Assembly (NCBI GenBank): GCA_023244865.1
Contig: JAHFLM010000003.1
Span: 1 to 31,041, forward strand
DNA: 31,041 nucleotides
Source of the DNA: Candidatus Harrisonbacteria bacterium
GTDB taxonomy: Bacteria > Patescibacteriota > Minisyncoccia > UBA6257 > UBA11618
Reading direction: 5' to 3'
In this document: positions 29,640 to 31,041 of the stretch, piece by piece
Layout: each line of letters begins with the position of its first letter
Numbering within the stretch: position 1 is the first letter of the stretch
Position numbers and translations under genes: made by a program
Notes under the pieces: generated by a model
What the model saw: only the letters and a program-made list of their open reading frames with translations
Told to the model about the DNA's origin: nothing
Databases searched by the model: none

Positions 29640-29684
29640 AAAAAAAGAGCCTCACCGCAGAGTATGACTCTTTGATGAGGCTTT
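29640..29684 (-). terminator. Terminator with an internal second hairpin
   Basis: Minus strand GCCTCATC ... GGTGAGGC outer arms with inner AAAGAGT/ACTCTGC-type pairing, then TTTTTTT. Confidence 0.8.
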
Positions 29685-29688
29685 CCAA

Positions 29689-30126
29689 TTAGGTTGATCT
29701 ACCCATTTTTTCAACAAGCCAACCCACGGCATCGTCCAAAGTTTCAAAGATATTATCCGGGAAGAGTTCTTTGAGTCTGTCATAAACCCCCTGCATTGCC
29801 TTAAGGGGGTGGCCTTCCATATCTTTCATATCAAATACGACGAGAGTGCGTCTGGGGTTTTCGTATAAAGACACCACAGTCTCTGCTATTGAGTAAGCTG
29901 AGATTGAGTTACCTTTTTGCCCCGGATCTGCTATGTAGAACAGGAGGTAGGTTGCCCGAGCCTTTGCCTGAGCCTCTCTTTCTCGTGCCGCATCATCCCA
30001 GTCAGGAACTATGGGATCAAATATTTCACTTTTCAAAACACCATTTTGGAGTAAAGTTCTAATGACATCGTACCGCCAAGGGTTATTAGCTATCGTGCCA
30101 CCCAAGAATATGAGTCTCTTTTTCAT
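29689..30126 (-). CDS. Nucleoside 2-deoxyribosyltransferase-like protein
   Basis: 145 aa. KKRLIFLGGTIANNPWRYDVIRTLLQNG...IFDPIVPDW is the start of the nucleoside 2-deoxyribosyltransferase-like fold (the FLGGT..W...FDPxVxDW pattern). It is followed by LLFYIADPGQKGNSISAYSIAETV, where Glu82 is a plausible catalytic Glu, and TLVVFDMKDMEGHPLKAM. The family cleaves or exchanges N-glycosidic bonds of nucleosides and is related to TIR-like folds. Start at MKKRL with GGAGG eight bases upstream; a farther in-frame Met lies before the promoter. Monocistronic. Confidence 0.75.
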   Translation of the reverse strand: MKKRLIFLGGTIANNPWRYDVIRTLLQNGVLKSEIFDPIVPDWDDAAREREAQAKARATYLLFYIADPGQKGNSISAYSIAETVVSLYENPRRTLVVFDMKDMEGHPLKAMQGVYDRLKELFPDNIFETLDDAVGWLVEKMGRST

Positions 30127-30163
30127 CACAGATCCCTCCTTAGTGTTCAGGTTACTAAAAAAG

Positions 30164-30192
30164 ATTATGCCACAAATTAACAATAATTGCAA
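30164..30192 (-). promoter_or_regulatory. Promoter of the deoxyribosyltransferase-like gene
   Basis: Minus strand TTGCAA, 17 bases, CATAAT with TGG before the -10. Confidence 0.65.
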
Positions 30193-30231
30193 ACAAAAGC
30201 AATCTCGTCTTAATTAAAGCGGGTAACAATT

Positions 30232-30266
30232 TTGGTGATCCTGAAAAAATTTCAGGATGACATTAT
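30232..30266. repeat. Short palindrome of the GTCATCC type
   Basis: GGTGATCCTGAAAAAATTTCAGGATGACA: arms ATCCTGAA/TTCAGGAT ending in GATGAC, resembling a single unit of the GTCAT-family palindromes. Confidence 0.6.
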
Positions 30267-30286
30267 TATAAATGAACCCCCTCCAT

Positions 30287-30470
30287 ATAAGTGCCGTGCA
30301 CTGCGTAGCCTCGGCGAAGCAGTGCGCCCTGCAGGAGGTCGAACGTCGTCGTTTCACTCCTCCTTCAAAACCCACGGTTTTGAATCCGCTCCGCTCATTC
30401 CTACACGGGAGGGACGCTATCATTTCTCTCCCGACCCCTCCCTCGTCCGATTCCTGCATGTCACCCAAAT
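30287..30470. repeat. Non-coding patch with tRNA-Arg 3'-end fragments and palindromes
   Basis: Holds GTGCGCCCTGCAGGA plus TCGAAC (30322-30344), a direct near copy of the 3' end of the downstream tRNA-Arg, and GTCCGATTCCTGCA (30445-30458), an inverted copy of the same end. Between them are palindromic GC-rich segments and a GCACTGC/GCAGTGC hairpin. Frames on both strands here look like chance. Confidence 0.55.
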
Positions 30471-30501
30471 AAAAAATGACCTATGAGTATTTTTTTATTT
30501 G

Positions 30502-30573
30502 TGCGCCCTGCAGGAATCGAACCCACATCACTTGGTTCGAAGCCAAGTACTCTATCCATTGAGCTAAGGGCGC
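30502..30573 (-). tRNA. tRNA-Arg (UCG)
   Basis: Cloverleaf on the minus strand: acceptor GCGCCCT/AGGGCGC, anticodon stem-loop CTTGG-CTTCGAA-CCAAG with anticodon TCG, T-arm GTGGG-TTCGATT-CCTGC (imperfect). CCA not encoded. Confidence 0.93.
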
Positions 30574-30602
30574 TAGATTTTACTCACTAAAAATGCCATT
30601 AT

Positions 30603-31041
30603 ATGAATGAAATGTCCAGATTAGTGCCTCAAGAAATTTTAGACTGTATCAAAAGAATAGAAAAAGCCGGCTTCGAGGCTTTTTTAGTCGGCGGTTGCGT
30701 GCGTGATTTATTACTCGGTAAAACCCCGGGTGACTGGGATATGGCGAGTAATGCCACCCCAGATAAGCTGGTAGAAATTTTTGGTGATGATGCGGTTTAT
30801 GAAAATAGTTTTGGCACCGTTTCTTTAAAAAGTTTTCCAATCGAGATTACCACTTATCGCAAAGAGGGGACTTATTCCGACAAGCGCCACCCCGATAGCA
30901 TTAGTTTTGCTAAAGAATTAAAAGACGATCTCGGCCGCCGCGATTTCACCATTAACGCGCTTGCCCTAGATGCTGATGGCAAAGTCATCGATTTATTTAA
31001 CGGCCAAGCCGATTTAAAACTCGGCATCATTCGCGCGGTGA
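30603..31041 (+). CDS. cca: CCA-adding enzyme / tRNA nucleotidyltransferase (N-terminal part)
   Basis: The visible 146 residues hold the class II nucleotidyltransferase head: AGFEAFLVGGCVRDLLLG with GDWDMASNATP (the two catalytic Asp in DWD), SFGTVSLKSFPIEITTYRKEG, and the RRDFTINALAL motif. It completes or repairs the 3' CCA of tRNAs, which fits the three tRNA genes in this window lacking an encoded CCA. An extended -10 (TGC-CATTAT) ends right before the ATG at 30603, so translation could start instead at the ATG at 30612 on a leaderless transcript. Cut by the window end. Confidence 0.93.
   Translation, partial: MNEMSRLVPQEILDCIKRIEKAGFEAFLVGGCVRDLLLGKTPGDWDMASNATPDKLVEIFGDDAVYENSFGTVSLKSFPIEITTYRKEGTYSDKRHPDSISFAKELKDDLGRRDFTINALALDADGKVIDLFNGQADLKLGIIRAV

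Noticed and set aside
30214..30486. Overlapping frames of 66-84 codons on both strands
   Set aside because: They lie in a patch of palindromes and tRNA-end fragments, lack SD or family features, and overlap each other on both strands.

Overview
The window looks like a chromosomal piece of a Patescibacteria (Candidate Phyla Radiation) bacterium, probably of the Parcubacteria side. This is inferred from the AT-rich sequence, very tight spacing, reduced versions of core proteins (a ValRS without its C-terminal arm), many short hypothetical exported proteins, and dense short palindromic repeats. No rRNA gene or other definitive marker is present, so the placement is an inference.

Layout. 1-4908: a PrsW-like membrane protease (cut by the window edge), valS, an exported Cys-rich protein and tsaD. 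5010-10411: a small hypothetical gene, a Cys-rich metallothionein-like protein, a MacA/MacB-type exporter operon (adaptor, ATPase, permease) and a second exported Cys-rich protein. 10465-15805: mostly minus strand, with a CPCC/His-rich membrane protein, a dCTP deaminase-family enzyme, typA/bipA, two diverged paralogous hypothetical genes on either side of typA, and another hypothetical. 15987-20610: a secreted trypsin-like protease, tRNA-Glu, a DoxX protein and recG. 20707-25693: a palindromic repeat, tRNA-Lys, then a more GC-rich four-gene island with strong Shine-Dalgarno (SD) sequences: a kinase-like protein without HRD Asp, a vWA protein, a divergent adenylosuccinate synthetase (PurA/PurZ-like) and a protein with a small helical N-terminal domain. 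Convergent to it is a 529-aa nucleotidyltransferase-fold protein. 27592-30126: small minus-strand genes (Lys-rich 22-aa peptide, two membrane coiled-coil proteins, a lipoprotein, a 53-aa membrane protein, a nucleoside deoxyribosyltransferase-like protein). 30502-31041: tRNA-Arg and the start of a CCA-adding enzyme.

Two patterns stand out. First, several families of short palindromic (REP/REPIN-like) elements occur. One 72-bp element sits in frame inside both valS and tsaD, adding the same 24-residue peptide in the same frame to two core proteins; a third copy is intergenic. Second, there are two styles of gene start. Core genes and exported-protein genes have a -10 box so close to the ATG that the transcripts would be leaderless or nearly so. 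The accessory small genes and the island have clear SD sequences and longer leaders, several carrying recurrent hairpins.

The best candidate for an undescribed system is 21150-25693: pseudokinase-like, vWA, PurA-like ligase and helical-domain protein, next to tRNA-Lys. The PurA-like protein keeps the P-loop Asp and a His but has lost the usual aspartate-binding loop and the guanine-recognition TKxD form, so its substrates are probably not the standard ones.
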